From positions 70,715 to 134,714 of the forward strand of contig BDDD01001821.1 of NCBI GenBank assembly GCA_001972305.1: a DNA stretch of 64,000 nucleotides, read 5' to 3'. This DNA is from Cephalotus follicularis (Eukaryota; Streptophyta; Magnoliopsida; Oxalidales; Cephalotaceae). Positions 34,151 through 45,239 of the stretch are shown here, piece after piece. The position numbers and the translations under genes are program-made. The notes under the pieces are model-generated. The model worked only from the letters and a program-made list of their open reading frames with translations. It was not told the origin of the DNA and did no database searches. How positions within the stretch are numbered: position 1 is the stretch's first letter; every line of letters starts with the position of its first letter.

Positions 34151-36655
34151 TTACCCATCATGTTGGTCGTGCTTTTCAATGAGGAATTTGACCAAGTCTT
34201 CATGGCTTTTTAGCTTTTTCTCAGTTGATGACTTGTCATAAATGGCAATCGGATATCGCTTGCTTAAGATTTGAATGGTGGTAGAAGTTTTGTTGAGCCA
34301 ATCAATTTGATTAGAGGACAAGGTGTCATCACGAAGAAGAATGGAGATTGTGTTCACTAAAGAAGGACCTTTCTTTTGACCGACGAAATCCTCCGGAGAC
34401 AGACCGAGAAGATTCTTGATGGTTTCCTCAGATTCAATAATTTCATCAGCTGAGATGGGTACAGACGAGCTAGCTAGATCCTCAGTGGCCGATTTAGGAG
34501 AAAGATTCAACAATTCATCGAGGCCTCCGAAGGGGTCATCATCAGGAGAGTTAACCTCTTCGTTCGTTTCATCTTCAGCGGTTGAGGTTTTCTGAAATGA
34601 TAAATAAAGCATATTAGTCAAGACAACAATGAGCCATGTGAAAAGATGAGAAACTTATTGCTTTTTTCTTCTTGCGGACAAGTCTAGAACCTTCTTCATC
34701 TTCTGGAATATCAATTAGATTGGAGGGATCGCTTAAGAAGGACAACCGAGGGGATATGATACCCTTAGCACGGGATCTCGTGCTTCAGTCAGAAGGAAAA
34801 GCTCTTTTGATTGGAACAGATTTCATTTTGCATAGAATTGGGGTTGGTGCAGGAAAATTACGTGGTGGATTTGGAGTGGGATCATTTGGTTCAGGAACAG
34901 CTTCGTTCACCCGAGTGGATGAGATGGCTGAGGAGGAATTTGTGAGGTAGACAAAAAAGTTAGAGATCTAAAATGGACTGTGTATTAGGAAAAGAGGGAG
35001 AACGTTAAAAATACCTGTTGGCCGTGTCCTCTTTTCGACCGATGCCTGCATAATAGGGTCTGGAGGGGAGAGTCTTGTTAGCAAAATAGCTAAATCGATT
35101 GTGCACCAATGACGCGTGTATTCCATCTACCAAGGTTTAAAAGCAGGCAAGAAATTGGAACAAAAGGGAGTTTGATCAAACAAAAATCAGCAATGAGGTT
35201 TTGGTTGTTCTCAATAACAGTTGTAGGACAGAGATCATCGAAAAAGATCACACGACAAATGAGTAAATCATTCCAGGAAGAATTTGAGGGAAGGAGGATA
35301 CCCTAAATAAAGCCAAACTGCCTTTCACAATGATGAGGAGCATACATTTCTACACCCATTTTGGAGTTGAAATCATGAAGACTCATGTCGTAATTCAGAT
35401 TTCAGGCAAGAAGGTAACTTGCCCAGATTGGTTCTTGTTCCTCACGAACGAACTCGAGATTTTTGGCCGTAATCAGTTAGGTGTACCATGAAGGGCCATA
35501 AGCTGAGAGGAAAAGGGAAAGAGTAGATTATCAGACCTCGAAGCGAATTATTGGTAGAAGTGGTAATAGGAATCTTGGAATGACCGATTGCTGACACGGG
35601 TATTCTTGAAGAATCGACCATAATTATCAGGGGCACTATCAGTAGTCAAGAGGAGCAAGTTCATGAAAGTAATGATAAAGCTAGCGTTGTAGAATCCATA
35701 AGGGGCCACCAGCTTTTTGGAAGGGATCTGTGGTAGCATCCCTGTAGTCGCTATGCATATAGGATAGAGTGAAAGGAGCAAGAGTGAGTTTGCGACCGCT
35801 TGCTAGTGCCACTAGAATAGGGATGAGTTCCCTAGAGACTTGTAAAGCGGCAATGCAAAAGAGGAATTTTTAGAGAAGAATTAACAAGAAGGAGCAGTGT
35901 TCTTGCTTAGAACAAGGGATGTTAGGCTTGAAGCACTTTTTCATATAAGAATTGTAAGGATATTTTGCAGTCCCTACAGGGTCAAAATCAAAATCCTTGT
36001 CGGTTGTGGCCAAGCAGGCTGAGACCACTTTCCCCAAAACAAATAGTGATGTAAAAAGAAGTGACATCAAGAAGAGTGATGGTCATTGGGCCGCAAGGAA
36101 AGTGAAGGCAATTGTGAGAACGAGACCAGAAATAGAGTGTGACCGTATGAATAGATTGGTGGTAGGGTAATTCATAGGTGGTCATTTTAATGAAATTCAA
36201 AATGTCTAGTTCTTTCCAGAGAGGTGAAAACTTTGGGGACACGCGTTCAACCTAGGCCACCCAATCAGGGTTGGTTCGTGGCCAGGTTCTCAAGGGATTG
36301 TTGATCCACTGTGTCCAGGTTATGACGTTTTTTTCTAAAGGAAGGGCTTCAAAAGTAGACCGTGAGAAGTGTAGACCTAAGATAGTATTTGGCAGAGAAG
36401 TAAAATTGGACTAAGAATATGCAAAGAATTGAAGGGAATGAGTTCCTGATCCTGCACATTTTCTCCTTCTATTTCAACGACGTTGGCAATAATCTCTATA
36501 ATAGCTTGCCTAGAGTGGGATTTGAGGCCATTTTTGTTGAAATTGAAATTTTTTGGAAATATTGGAAGACTATGAGGTTTTGGGTTTAGAGTGTCAGAGA
36601 GAGGGAAGTGAGATGACAGGAGGAGAGTGCTGTGGAGGATGACGTGGAAGGTCAC
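34151..36655 (-). pseudogene. Gypsy I: antisense gene with plant mobile domain
   Basis: Minus-strand frames between integrase and the right LTR encode a plant mobile domain (PMD, aminotransferase-like; Pfam PF10536). Key stretch: WKELDILNFIKMTTY (about 36215), SRSHNCLHFPCGPMTITLLD (about 36080-36150), then the glycine/proline-poor continuation toward 35450. A separate acidic, serine-rich region with SPDDDPFGGLDELLNLSP (34151-34621) may be its C-terminal part. PMD proteins MAIN and MAIL1 are host nuclear proteins linked to transposon silencing, and related domains are carried by plant transposons. Broken in many places. Confidence 0.75.
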
Positions 36656-36808
36656 GAGGCGCTTTAAATGTAGCCGTTTTTTTATGGGAAGCTGTATTTT
36701 TTTAACAGTTTTGGAAAAGTTGAAATTTTAAAAAAGGGATAAGAGTAATAACATAATAATAAATCGTTTTATCAGTTTGTTGCAAACAGATAAAAACGAG
36801 GGGGGCAC

Positions 36809-37436
36809 TGTTTATCCGTAAAACTGACATGAATAATCGATAGAGTGAGTAGGGGCTCGACCGGTTAGGATTCGACCGATTGGAAGTGCGGTACACATGA
36901 ATGACAGATAAACAGTTGAGGTAGGAATGTGCAACGAGAATTTGTAGGAAAATTGGAAAGACGAAATGAAGATGTGGGTTATCCATGATCTGGCAAGAGA
37001 TCTCTATAAATAGAGAAGAATGCCCTCAAAGCAAAGGGTTCAGCACTTCAACAATGAAACTCAAGTTTCAACAATGTATGTCTCTTAGATTATGTTTTCT
37101 ATTGTATTTATTTAATTTGGTCATGTACCTGTGATTTGTTTATGTTCATTGTGTTACTTCAATTTCAATTGTTTCCCTTAGTTGCAATTTATCAATTACT
37201 GTTAACCAGCTTAAGAAATTTTCTTCTTTATTGTTCAAGTTTGAATCGTGTATTTTCATCGACCGAGTTCAATGCTCAGGTTGTGAACTTTGTTTAGCAC
37301 GGTATCTTTTGCATTCTAATCTATCTTTCTGTGTTTAATTCATGTTGTTTACTCAATCATATGCTTACTTCATGTTTATTGATTGTTTTAAGTTTTATAT
37401 TTCACACGACATTGATTTGTTTACTTACGAGTCTGT
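36809..37436 (+). repeat. Gypsy I: right LTR, partial
   Basis: A purine tract AACGAGGGGGG (about 36795-36805) precedes TGTTTATCCGTAAAACTGAC, which aligns with the start of the left LTR. A TATA box CTATAAATAG is at 37005-37013. Similarity runs to about 37436. Confidence 0.7.
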
Positions 37437-37543
37437 TCAACCGTTTTTTCTTTCCTACCATATGATGATCAAGATGTCTGCAGATCATTCCACAAACTTC
37501 CCAAGTTGCATCAGAACATTGCGAACTTAGGAAGTTGGGGACT

Positions 37544-38236
37544 TGTTGAGGATGAGGGTGTTTCATATCCCAAGGAGGAGTCACGAGTATGGCTCTGTCT
37601 CATCCGAGCTAAGGTCATTCAAGCTGAGGTTTTCGAGCCTAGATGATCAAGCCCAAGGATGGGAGCGAGGTCGAACGCCAATGTTCTCCTCAACAGCCGA
37701 TCTAGATGTCATATCAATATCTCCTCCAATTTGCCCATTTAATGGACATGATGGCCCATTAAATGAAGTTGATGACTCATTAATTGGACAGGATGGCCCT
37801 GACGCTTTGGGCAGCTCCTGGGGTGAAGTGTAGATATTTTACCCTAGGAGAAGTTACTTGGAGGTCCCTGCTTAAGAGACAGCTAACACGGGTATATCCA
37901 ACTTTATAATGTCGCATCTCCTACTATAAATACCCACACAAACCGTCTTAATGAGGGCTAGTGACTTTCTCACTCTACAGATCACTAAAAAACCTAGGCA
38001 CACACCCAAAAGATCTCAGTTCAGACATAATCTTACCGGCTGGCCTGCCCAAAGCACCCAAACACATACACAGTGATGGACTCTGACTCAACCATCGGAG
38101 GGTAGTACCAGAGACCACTCCGGTGCTACCTTCTGACCATTTTTATTTGATCTCAGGTCACTTTTAGCGATAGCAAACTGTTGAACGTCTAATCTCAATC
38201 CAACCTCAGGGAAGGGTACTTACAAATTCATTATTG
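37544..38236 (+). mobile_element. LTR J: Tat-like gypsy LTR
   Basis: It opens TGTTGAGGATGAGGG after a purine-rich GGAAGTTGGGGACT. It has a TATA box CTATAAATAC at 37924-37933, then CTCACTCTACAGATC and a GACTCAACCATCGGAGGG block, landmarks shared by Tat-lineage LTRs. It ends TACTTACAAATTCA just before copia B reverse transcriptase sequence resumes. Its two boundaries are approximate. Confidence 0.55.
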
Positions 38237-38240
38237 GTGA

Positions 38241-38406
38241 TTCTCAGCGTTAACATCGATGAAGATAAAATAGTATTTATTTGTCTATATGTTGATGACA
38301 TGTTGATCATTGGGACTGATATACAGATCATTGATTATGTGAAGAAGTTTCTTTCATCCCATTTTAGTATGAAAGACCTTGGAGCTACCAAAACAATCTT
38401 GGGGAT
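38241..38406 (+). pseudogene. Copia B: reverse transcriptase piece
   Basis: VNIDEDKIVFICLYVDDMLI ending in FSMKDLGATKTILGIK is the catalytic core of a copia reverse transcriptase with intact YVDD (about 38290). It stops at the CAAAA duplication of element C. The next residues of the same protein resume at 45240 (MKSGFSLSQPHYIE). Copia B is thus the older host of C. Confidence 0.85.
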
Positions 38407-38411
38407 CAAAA

Positions 38412-38899
38412 TGTAAGATAAAATTGTATGCCTGATCAATTTATCAATCCCTAGGATCTCCTTAGAAAGAATAGAAACACCTAAATAACAATGATAGAAA
38501 TCGTATCTTGTTTAGGATCCATAATAAGCAGTGGAAATCTGTAGTGATCCTTATTGGCAAGGTACAGCTCTCTTAATTCCCTAGAACACTGGCTCGATGA
38601 GGCACCGTAATGCACAAGAAGATAGCCGCCTATCTCCTTTACTGTCGTATGTGTATTTTCTATTGTGTCAAAATTGTTAGGGTTAAGAGAGGAGACCTAG
38701 CTATTTATATAATCCTTATTAGTAACCTAATGGGTTCGCTCATCAAAACCCTAATTAGTTTACTACAACCCACACTAGCCAGTCCATATACGACTATTTA
38801 GAATATGTATGTCCCACTTTATTAGACCAATAGTCAGCCTTGTTTTATTTAATAATAAATACCCAATTAATATAAGCCCACATAGAAAATATTCGAACA
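38412..38899 (-). repeat. Copia C: 3' LTR, 488 bp
   Basis: On the minus strand it runs TGTTCGAATATTTTC ... TTATCTTACA. The polypurine tract (CCAAGTGGGAGAA on the minus strand, 38900-38912) adjoins it. A TATA box TATATAAATAG lies at 38701-38711 (minus). Confidence 0.9.
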
Positions 38900-39591
38900 T
38901 TCTCCCACTTGGGCTATATTAATTGTTATATAATAATAAACATAGATATATTTATTTTATCAAAACAATTACACAGGCCAACTAAGTTTTAAAGTTTTGC
39001 GCGCATAAAAAATATTAGTCTAGAGACTGTTCCAATAGTCAATCCTGTCTCATAGAACCTCAAACTCCGAATCATGGCGATAACTGCATCTTTTAAGCGA
39101 TACAGGACCTTCCATGGTCACGAAAGCCTTTAGCACTACTAACATGGATTTAATATGGTAGTGTGGCGATTTGATAACACTTTACAAATTCCTTATGTGT
39201 TATCCATCGACGGTCACCAATTTTCTTTCCTTAAGTGGCACAGGCACACCAGAGAAAATCTATATGGTTCAATGAACCTGTATGTCTTTAATCTTTATTT
39301 CACGTGAAAATCTTTATGTGTCATAAGACATACCTTTAAGGCCAATAACTGAATGCCCCAGCCTTTGCTCAAGATTGACACATATCTCAAGACTTTAAAC
39401 AATTATATATATGACATGTCAACATGTAAAACACCAATGTGTTTAAACAAAGTAGTCGAAATAAAAACTGAATTTATTCAACTTAATTAATTGCAAAAGA
39501 CATAGTCAATATAATCCGATATAGTATCAAAAGATAAAACAGTACAGATGAAAACCCAAAAAATAGAGCAAAAAAAAATAACTGACTCCCA

Positions 39592-40985
39592 CTAAACAAG
39601 CGCATCCCATGATGCAACCAAGCCCATGCTAGCTACATGTCTCTCAAAAATACAAGGACGAAGGCCTTTAGTCAAGGGATCAACAACCATATCATCTGTA
39701 CTAATATGCTCTACTGCAACATCACCATTCTTAACCTTTTTTTTTATGGTCAAGTACTTTATCTCTATGTGTTTAGACCCTGTGATACCTTTATTATTAT
39801 TAATAAACAATACAGCAGAGCTGTTATCACAGTACAATCGGATAGGTCTAGACACAAAATCAACAATAGTGAATGTCCTCATAAAATTCCTGAACCAAAC
39901 TGCCTGCGCAGCTGCTCCATAGTACGCTACAAACTCTACCTGCATGGTCGAAGATGCAATCAACGTCTGCTTTGCACTTTTCCAAGACATTGCCCCACCT
40001 GCCATCATAAAAACATAACCTGATGTGGATTTCCTGTCATCCTGACAGCCAGCAAAGTCAGAATCTGTAAAACCCACTAACTGTGGATCATCAACCCGTC
40101 TATAAGTCAACATAAAATATCTTGTTCCTTTCAAGTATCGTAAGACCTTCTTAGCAGCTACCCAATGATCATGACCAGGATTAGACTGATATCTACCAAG
40201 AAGTCCTACTGAAAAAGCAATATCCGGCCTAGTACATACTTGAGCATACATAATGCTCCCAACTGCACTAGCATAAGGTACTTTCTTCATGGCTTCCCTT
40301 TCAACATCATTCTTAGGACACTGTAACAAATTCAACTTATCACCTTTGAGAACAGGAACATTCCCTGGTTTGCAATCCAGCATACTGAATCTCTCCAAAA
40401 CACGATCAATATAAGCCCTTTGAGATAGACTCAACAAATAGCGAGAATGATCTCTATGAATCTGAATGCCAAGGACAAAAGAAGCATCACCAAGGTCCTT
40501 CATGTCAAACTCACTAGACAACATCTGTTTGGTCATATGTAGCATGCATAGATCATTGCTTGCTAACAAGATATCATCCACATAGAGCACAAGAATAATG
40601 AATTTGCTCCAACTGACCTTGTGATATATACACTGATCCACCGGATTTTCCTTAAAAATGAAAGAAGTCATAACATCATCAAACCTGAAGTACCATTGTC
40701 TGGAAGCTTGTTTTAAACCATATATAGACTTCTTGAGTCTACAAACAAGATGACTACCACCTTCAACTGCAAAACCTTCAGGCTGCACCATATAGACCTC
40801 CTCATCAAGATTACCATTCAAGAATGCGGTTTTTACATCCATCTGGTGTAACTCCAAATCAAAATGAGCTACTAATGCCATAATTACCTTGAGAGAGTCT
40901 TTCGAAGATACTGGGGAGAAAGTTCCATTATAGTCTATTCCCTCTCTCTGAGTAAATCCTTTGGCTACCAGTCTGGCTTTAAACC
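39592..40985 (-). pseudogene. Copia C: reverse transcriptase and RNase H
   Basis: The longest open stretch covers reverse transcriptase (VKTAFLNGNLDEEVYM, SIYGLKQASRQW, LYVDDILL) and RNase H (FTDSDFAGCQDDRKSTSGY, YCDNSSAV, HIEIKY), ending with a GLRPCIFERHVASMG tail. All copia-type catalytic motifs are recognisable. It is part of a fossil polyprotein. Confidence 0.9.
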
Positions 40986-41072
40986 TCTCAACCTTCCCTT
41001 CGGAATCCTTTTAGTCTTATAAACCCATTTACAACCAATAGGTTTGCAACCTTCAGGCAATTCAACAAGTTC

Positions 41073-42360
41073 TCAAACGCCATTCTGTCTCATTGACTGC
41101 ATCTCATCTTTCATTGCATCCATCCACAAATCTGATTGAGTACTAGCAGCAGCATCCAAATAAGTCAATGGGTCGATTACACAACCGATATCATAATCAC
41201 TTTCTCCCAAGTAGATCTCATAGCAAGGCGGTATCGTCGATCTTCTCTCATGAGTCGATCTCCTGACTGGAACCTCTGCTACTACAACCTGTGTCTGAAT
41301 AACATCCATAGGTATGGTATCAACAATAGGCTCTTGAACAGGTGTCTCAACCTCAACAGGTGCAACTGTATGTGTAATAGGCTCAACATTAATTTTGGTA
41401 GGTAAAGAAAAAGATACAGTCGTCGTTTCATCCCTACTATCTTCAACCGTTTTAGAACAATCACCCAGTTCGGCTACATCGAACTCTAAAAACTTCGCTG
41501 TCTGTGACTCCACAATTCGGGTGCCTCCGTATGGGTTATAGAAACGGTATCCCTTCGAATGATCTGGATAACCAACAAAGAAACAACGAACAGACCTCGA
41601 ATCTAGCTTATTCAAGTTTGGAGTGTACAATTTCACCTCTGCAGGACAACCCCAAACTCTAAGATGATTAAGACTAGCTTTACGTCCAGTCCATAACTCG
41701 AAAGGAGTAAGTGCAACGGCTTTACTTGGAACTCTGTTTAGAATATAAAGGGTTGTTTTCAATGCTTCACCCCAAAGAAACTCAAGCAAGTTTGTCCTAC
41801 TAATCATACTCTTCATCATCTCCATAAGAGTCCGGTTACGCCTTTCAGCGACTCCGTTTTGCTTAGGACTTCCAGGCATAGTAAATTGAGCAACTATCCC
41901 ACAATCCTCCAAGTATTTGGCAAATGGGCCTTTAAGCTGTCCAGCATCCCCATGTCTGCCATAATACTCACCACCCTTGTCAGATCTAACCACCTTTATG
42001 ACTTTTCATAAACTGTTTCTCAACTTCAGTCTGAAGATCTTGAATTTTGAAAGATCTTGAATTTTGAAAGAGCTTGAGACTTTTCCTTAATCAAGAACAA
42101 ATAACCATATCGGGAATAGTCGTCAATGAACGTAATGAAATAAAAATTTCTACATAATGTGGCTGAATATGGTCCACTGATGTCCGTATGAATCACTTCT
42201 AATACATCATTACTACGGATTGACGTTTTCTTCTTTATCTTGGTCATTTTGCCCCTACAGCAATCTATACATGTCTCTAGGTCACTGAATTCAAGAGTAG
42301 GTAGGATGTCAGACTTTATCAGCCTCTCTACTCTTTCCCTAGAGATATGGCCAAGTCTTT
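41073..42360 (-). pseudogene. Copia C: integrase
   Basis: Integrase motifs include CCRGKMTK (end of the zinc region), [28 protein letters not shown], and [14 protein letters not shown], followed by [11 protein letters not shown]-like and GCPAEV blocks and the C-terminal [13 protein letters not shown] region. A proline- and valine-rich linker leads to reverse transcriptase. Broken. Confidence 0.9.
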
Positions 42361-42364
42361 TACG

Positions 42365-43770
42365 TCATAACATAAAAGATTGTTCCTTAGGTAAGGGTCT
42401 TTTAGATGCAATGTTGTTAACATTATAGCAGACATAGATATCATTGGAAGTCAAACACACTCTATATAGTCCACGAGACAATGTGCAATGGCCAACCATA
42501 TTTGAATTGAAAAAGAGATTAACCGTAGAGTTTTTTATTTCAAATTCAAAGCCAAGATTGTCTAACAAGGAAACTGAAATTAAATTCCATCTAAAGGACG
42601 GTACATAAAGTGTATTTCTTAACATTAATTTAAAACCAGAATCTAAAACTAAATTAACATCTCCCACGAACTCTACGTCTGCATCTTTATTGTTTCCAAC
42701 TGTGAGCTTCGACTCATCTTTATTTGGCTTCCTCCGATTTATGAACCCCTGTATGGTAAAAGCAACATGATTAGTTGCACCGCTATCCAGCCACCATGAA
42801 CTAGATGGGGCTTTAGATAGATTGGATTCACAAACTAGAGACAAAGAATCGTTACCTGTATTCTCACGTTTGACCAACCAAGCTTTGTACTTTAGACAAT
42901 CCTTCTTCATGTGACCTTTCTTCTTACAAAAGAAGCTGTGGTCACCCTTTTTCTTAAAAGAAACTTTATTTGGACCTATATTACTAGACTGACCAGGTCC
43001 TTAGTGGTTCCATGAGCAACTTTATTAGTATAAGTTTTGGACTTCTTACCGTTATGAGAATTGGAACCAGCAACATATAGAGCAACTTGATCTTTCTCCT
43101 TCTTTAGCTTTTCCTCCTCAGCAACGACCCTAGAAATCAAACCATTGATAGACCACGATTCATCTTGAGAGTTGTAATTGGTCTTAATGATGCTGAATTC
43201 AGGAGGAAGAGTGTTCAAGGCTTGGTGCGCAATGCAAGTATCTGGAAGATCAACATTAAGTGCCTTCAGCTTAGTCTGATAATCCACCATACGAATAACA
43301 TAGTCTCTAACCCCTCCATTACCATCATACTTCATGTTGAAAATCACTTGCAGTAGAGATCCTATATCAGCATTCGATGAAACAGGATACCTTTCACTGA
43401 TTGCAGTCATCAGTTCCTTAGCAGTGCAATCAGTCGGCAAGACACTTTTCAGGTGATCCAAGATCGACCTCCTCATGGACAGTAGATAAATGCGATTACT
43501 TTTCATCCAGGCAGCATGCACTAATTTCTCATCATCAGTGCTAGCGACAGTCAAGTCCCCAGGTTTATCCATAACAAGTGAAAGATCTACATCTACCATT
43601 TCCATAGCAAACTCTATGCCTTCCTTCCACTTCTTGAAGTTTGACCCAGTGAGGACCTCAATAGTTACCATATTATTATTGACAGAGAAGGTGACTGAAA
43701 AATAAGCAATGTATAATATTAGCACAATGAGAGTAAAAAATGTGTCACTTGAAACCGTATAAGAACACAT
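42365..43770 (-). pseudogene. Copia C: gag and protease
   Basis: Gag (about 43770-42980) has the LTGSNFKKWKEGIEFAM opening and the MVDYQTKLKAL and LPPEFSIIKTNYN blocks of UBN2-type copia gag. A CCHC-like knuckle (CKKKGHMKKDC, about 42900) follows. Protease has LDSGATNHV (about 42770) and the WNLISVSLL block (about 42590). Broken. Confidence 0.85.
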
Positions 43771-43789
43771 GAAACTCCGCAGGCATCAC

Positions 43790-44733
43790 CATACAAACAC
43801 CTTTGGGCGAATGCATGACATGCAGTTGTAAAACTTTTACATAGAAGCGGCCATGAGAATATATTCTAACCATAGACATCCCACCACCTTTGAGTGTATA
43901 GGCCTCCATGACTAGTCAATTCCCAACCATATGCTCCATATGTACCCTCTTGATTCTAATACACAACCACCACCTTTGGGCGTATGATCATGCACAAGAA
44001 CTAGAGAAACTCCATCATCGTACTAGATAGACATCACAAATCCAACCAAGAAGGCCGCTTTGGTGACTACATCTTGACTAAACCATGAAACTATTTCATA
44101 CTGGAGTATGCTTTATATTACCCTCACCAAACCATAGTGTGATTTTAGAATGATGGACAGAAGGGGGCCTGAATTGTCCCTAAAATCACAAGTCATGCCA
44201 ATCACATTGTTTAAGTATTTTAATAATTAAATGTATACGCATGTAATATCACAATACCGAATATATTACTGTCTGTATGCGCATTTAAACAATCAAGACT
44301 TTTCCAAAGACATCGACGTCTTGAAGGAAAACGTCGATGTTATAGCAACAGGACACAAAGACATCGACGTCTTGAAGGGAAAACGTGGATGTTATATCAA
44401 CAGGGCACAAAGACATCGATGTCCTTTAAGAAGACATCGATGTTTTTCGTTCAAAAAAAAATTTCAGGTCAAAAAATCACAAAGACATCAATGACTTTCG
44501 CCAAAGACATCGATGTCTTTAGTTCAAAAGTTACAGGTCGATTTCTTATAAAGACATCAATGTCTTTCGCGAAAGACATCAATGTCTTTCGCGCGAGAAT
44601 ATTTTTTTTCTTCATGATTTATGTTAAACCCTAAAATAGCAGTTTTATACAAAAACAAAGCCATACCCAAATCATAAATCATACACAATTATTTCTTTAA
44701 CTTGATTAGGATTTCAATTCTAATCTAAGGTCT
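43790..44733 (-). other. Copia C untranslated leader
   Basis: About 950 bp lies between the primer-binding site and gag. The gag-proximal part has several TTTGGGCG/TTTGAGTG-type repeats near 43800-43990. The LTR-proximal part carries the palindrome array (44306-44594). No protein-coding frame is supported. Confidence 0.65.
44306..44594. repeat. Palindrome-pair array in C leader, 51-52-bp period
   Basis: Units AAAGACATCGACGTCTTG start at 44306, 44357 and 44409 (period 51 and 52 bp). Each is followed about 22 bp later by a second dyad of the form ACGTCGATGTT. More degenerate pairs follow to 44594 (for example AAAGACATCGATGTCTTT near 44507). Read on the element's sense strand, the order 'ATCGACGTT, short spacer, AGACGTCGATGTCTT' is the same as in the leader of copia A. 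Confidence 0.85.
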
Positions 44734-44744
44734 CTCTGATACCA
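44734..44744 (-). other. Primer-binding site of copia C
   Basis: CTCTGATACCA on the plus strand is the complement of TGGTATCAGAG, the initiator methionine tRNA primer site. It lies two bases inside the LTR border at 44747. Confidence 0.9.
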
Positions 44745-44746
44745 CA

Positions 44747-45234
44747 TGTAAGATAAAATTATATGCCTGATCAATTTATCAATCCATAGGATCTCCTTAG
44801 AAAGAATAGAAACACCTAAATAATAATGATAGAAATCGTACCTTGTTTAGGATCCATAATAAGCAGCGGAAATCTGTAGTGCTCCTTATTAGCAAGGTAC
44901 AGCTCTCTTAATTCCTTAGAACACTGGCTCGATGAGGCACCGTAATACACAAGAAGATAGTCGCCTATCTCCTTTACTGCCGTATGTGTATTTTCTATTG
45001 TGTCAAAATTGTTAGGGTTAAGAGAGGAGACCTAGCTATTTATATAATCCTTATTAGTAACCTAATGGGCTCGCTCATCAAAAGCCTAATTAGTTTACTA
45101 CAGCCCACACTAGCCAGTCCATATACGACTATTTATAATATGTATGTCCCACTTTATTAGATCAATAGTCAGCCTGGTTTTATTTAATAATAAATACCCA
45201 ATTAATATAAGTCCACATAGAAAATATTCTAACA
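44747..45234 (-). repeat. Copia C: 5' LTR, 488 bp
   Basis: It is equal in length to the LTR at 38412-38899 and about 96% identical by hand count. A TATA box lies at 45036-45046 (minus). CAAAA follows at 45235-45239. Confidence 0.9.
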
Positions 45235-45239
45235 CAAAA

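Larger units (their letters stand above)
25720..37436 (+). mobile_element. Gypsy I: decayed Tat-like element, about 11.7 kb
   Basis: A left LTR (25720-26708), a primer-binding-site region, gag, protease, reverse transcriptase, RNase H, integrase, an antisense gene block and a partial right LTR (36809-37436) lie in the usual order for a Tat-lineage Ty3/gypsy element. The LTRs are strongly diverged from each other, so the insertion is old, probably many million years. More than twenty breaks are scattered over it. Confidence 0.8.
38412..45234 (-). mobile_element. Copia C: near-complete element, 6,823 bp, TSD CAAAA
   Basis: Two 488-bp LTRs bound the element, and CAAAA flanks it exactly (38407-38411 and 45235-45239). 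Polypurine tract, primer-binding site, leader, gag, protease, integrase, reverse transcriptase and RNase H are all present in copia order on the minus strand. The LTRs differ at about 19 of 488 positions by hand count (about 4%), which suggests roughly 1.5 to 3 million years at usual plant rates. The structure looks whole but the coding region has about five breaks. Confidence 0.9.
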
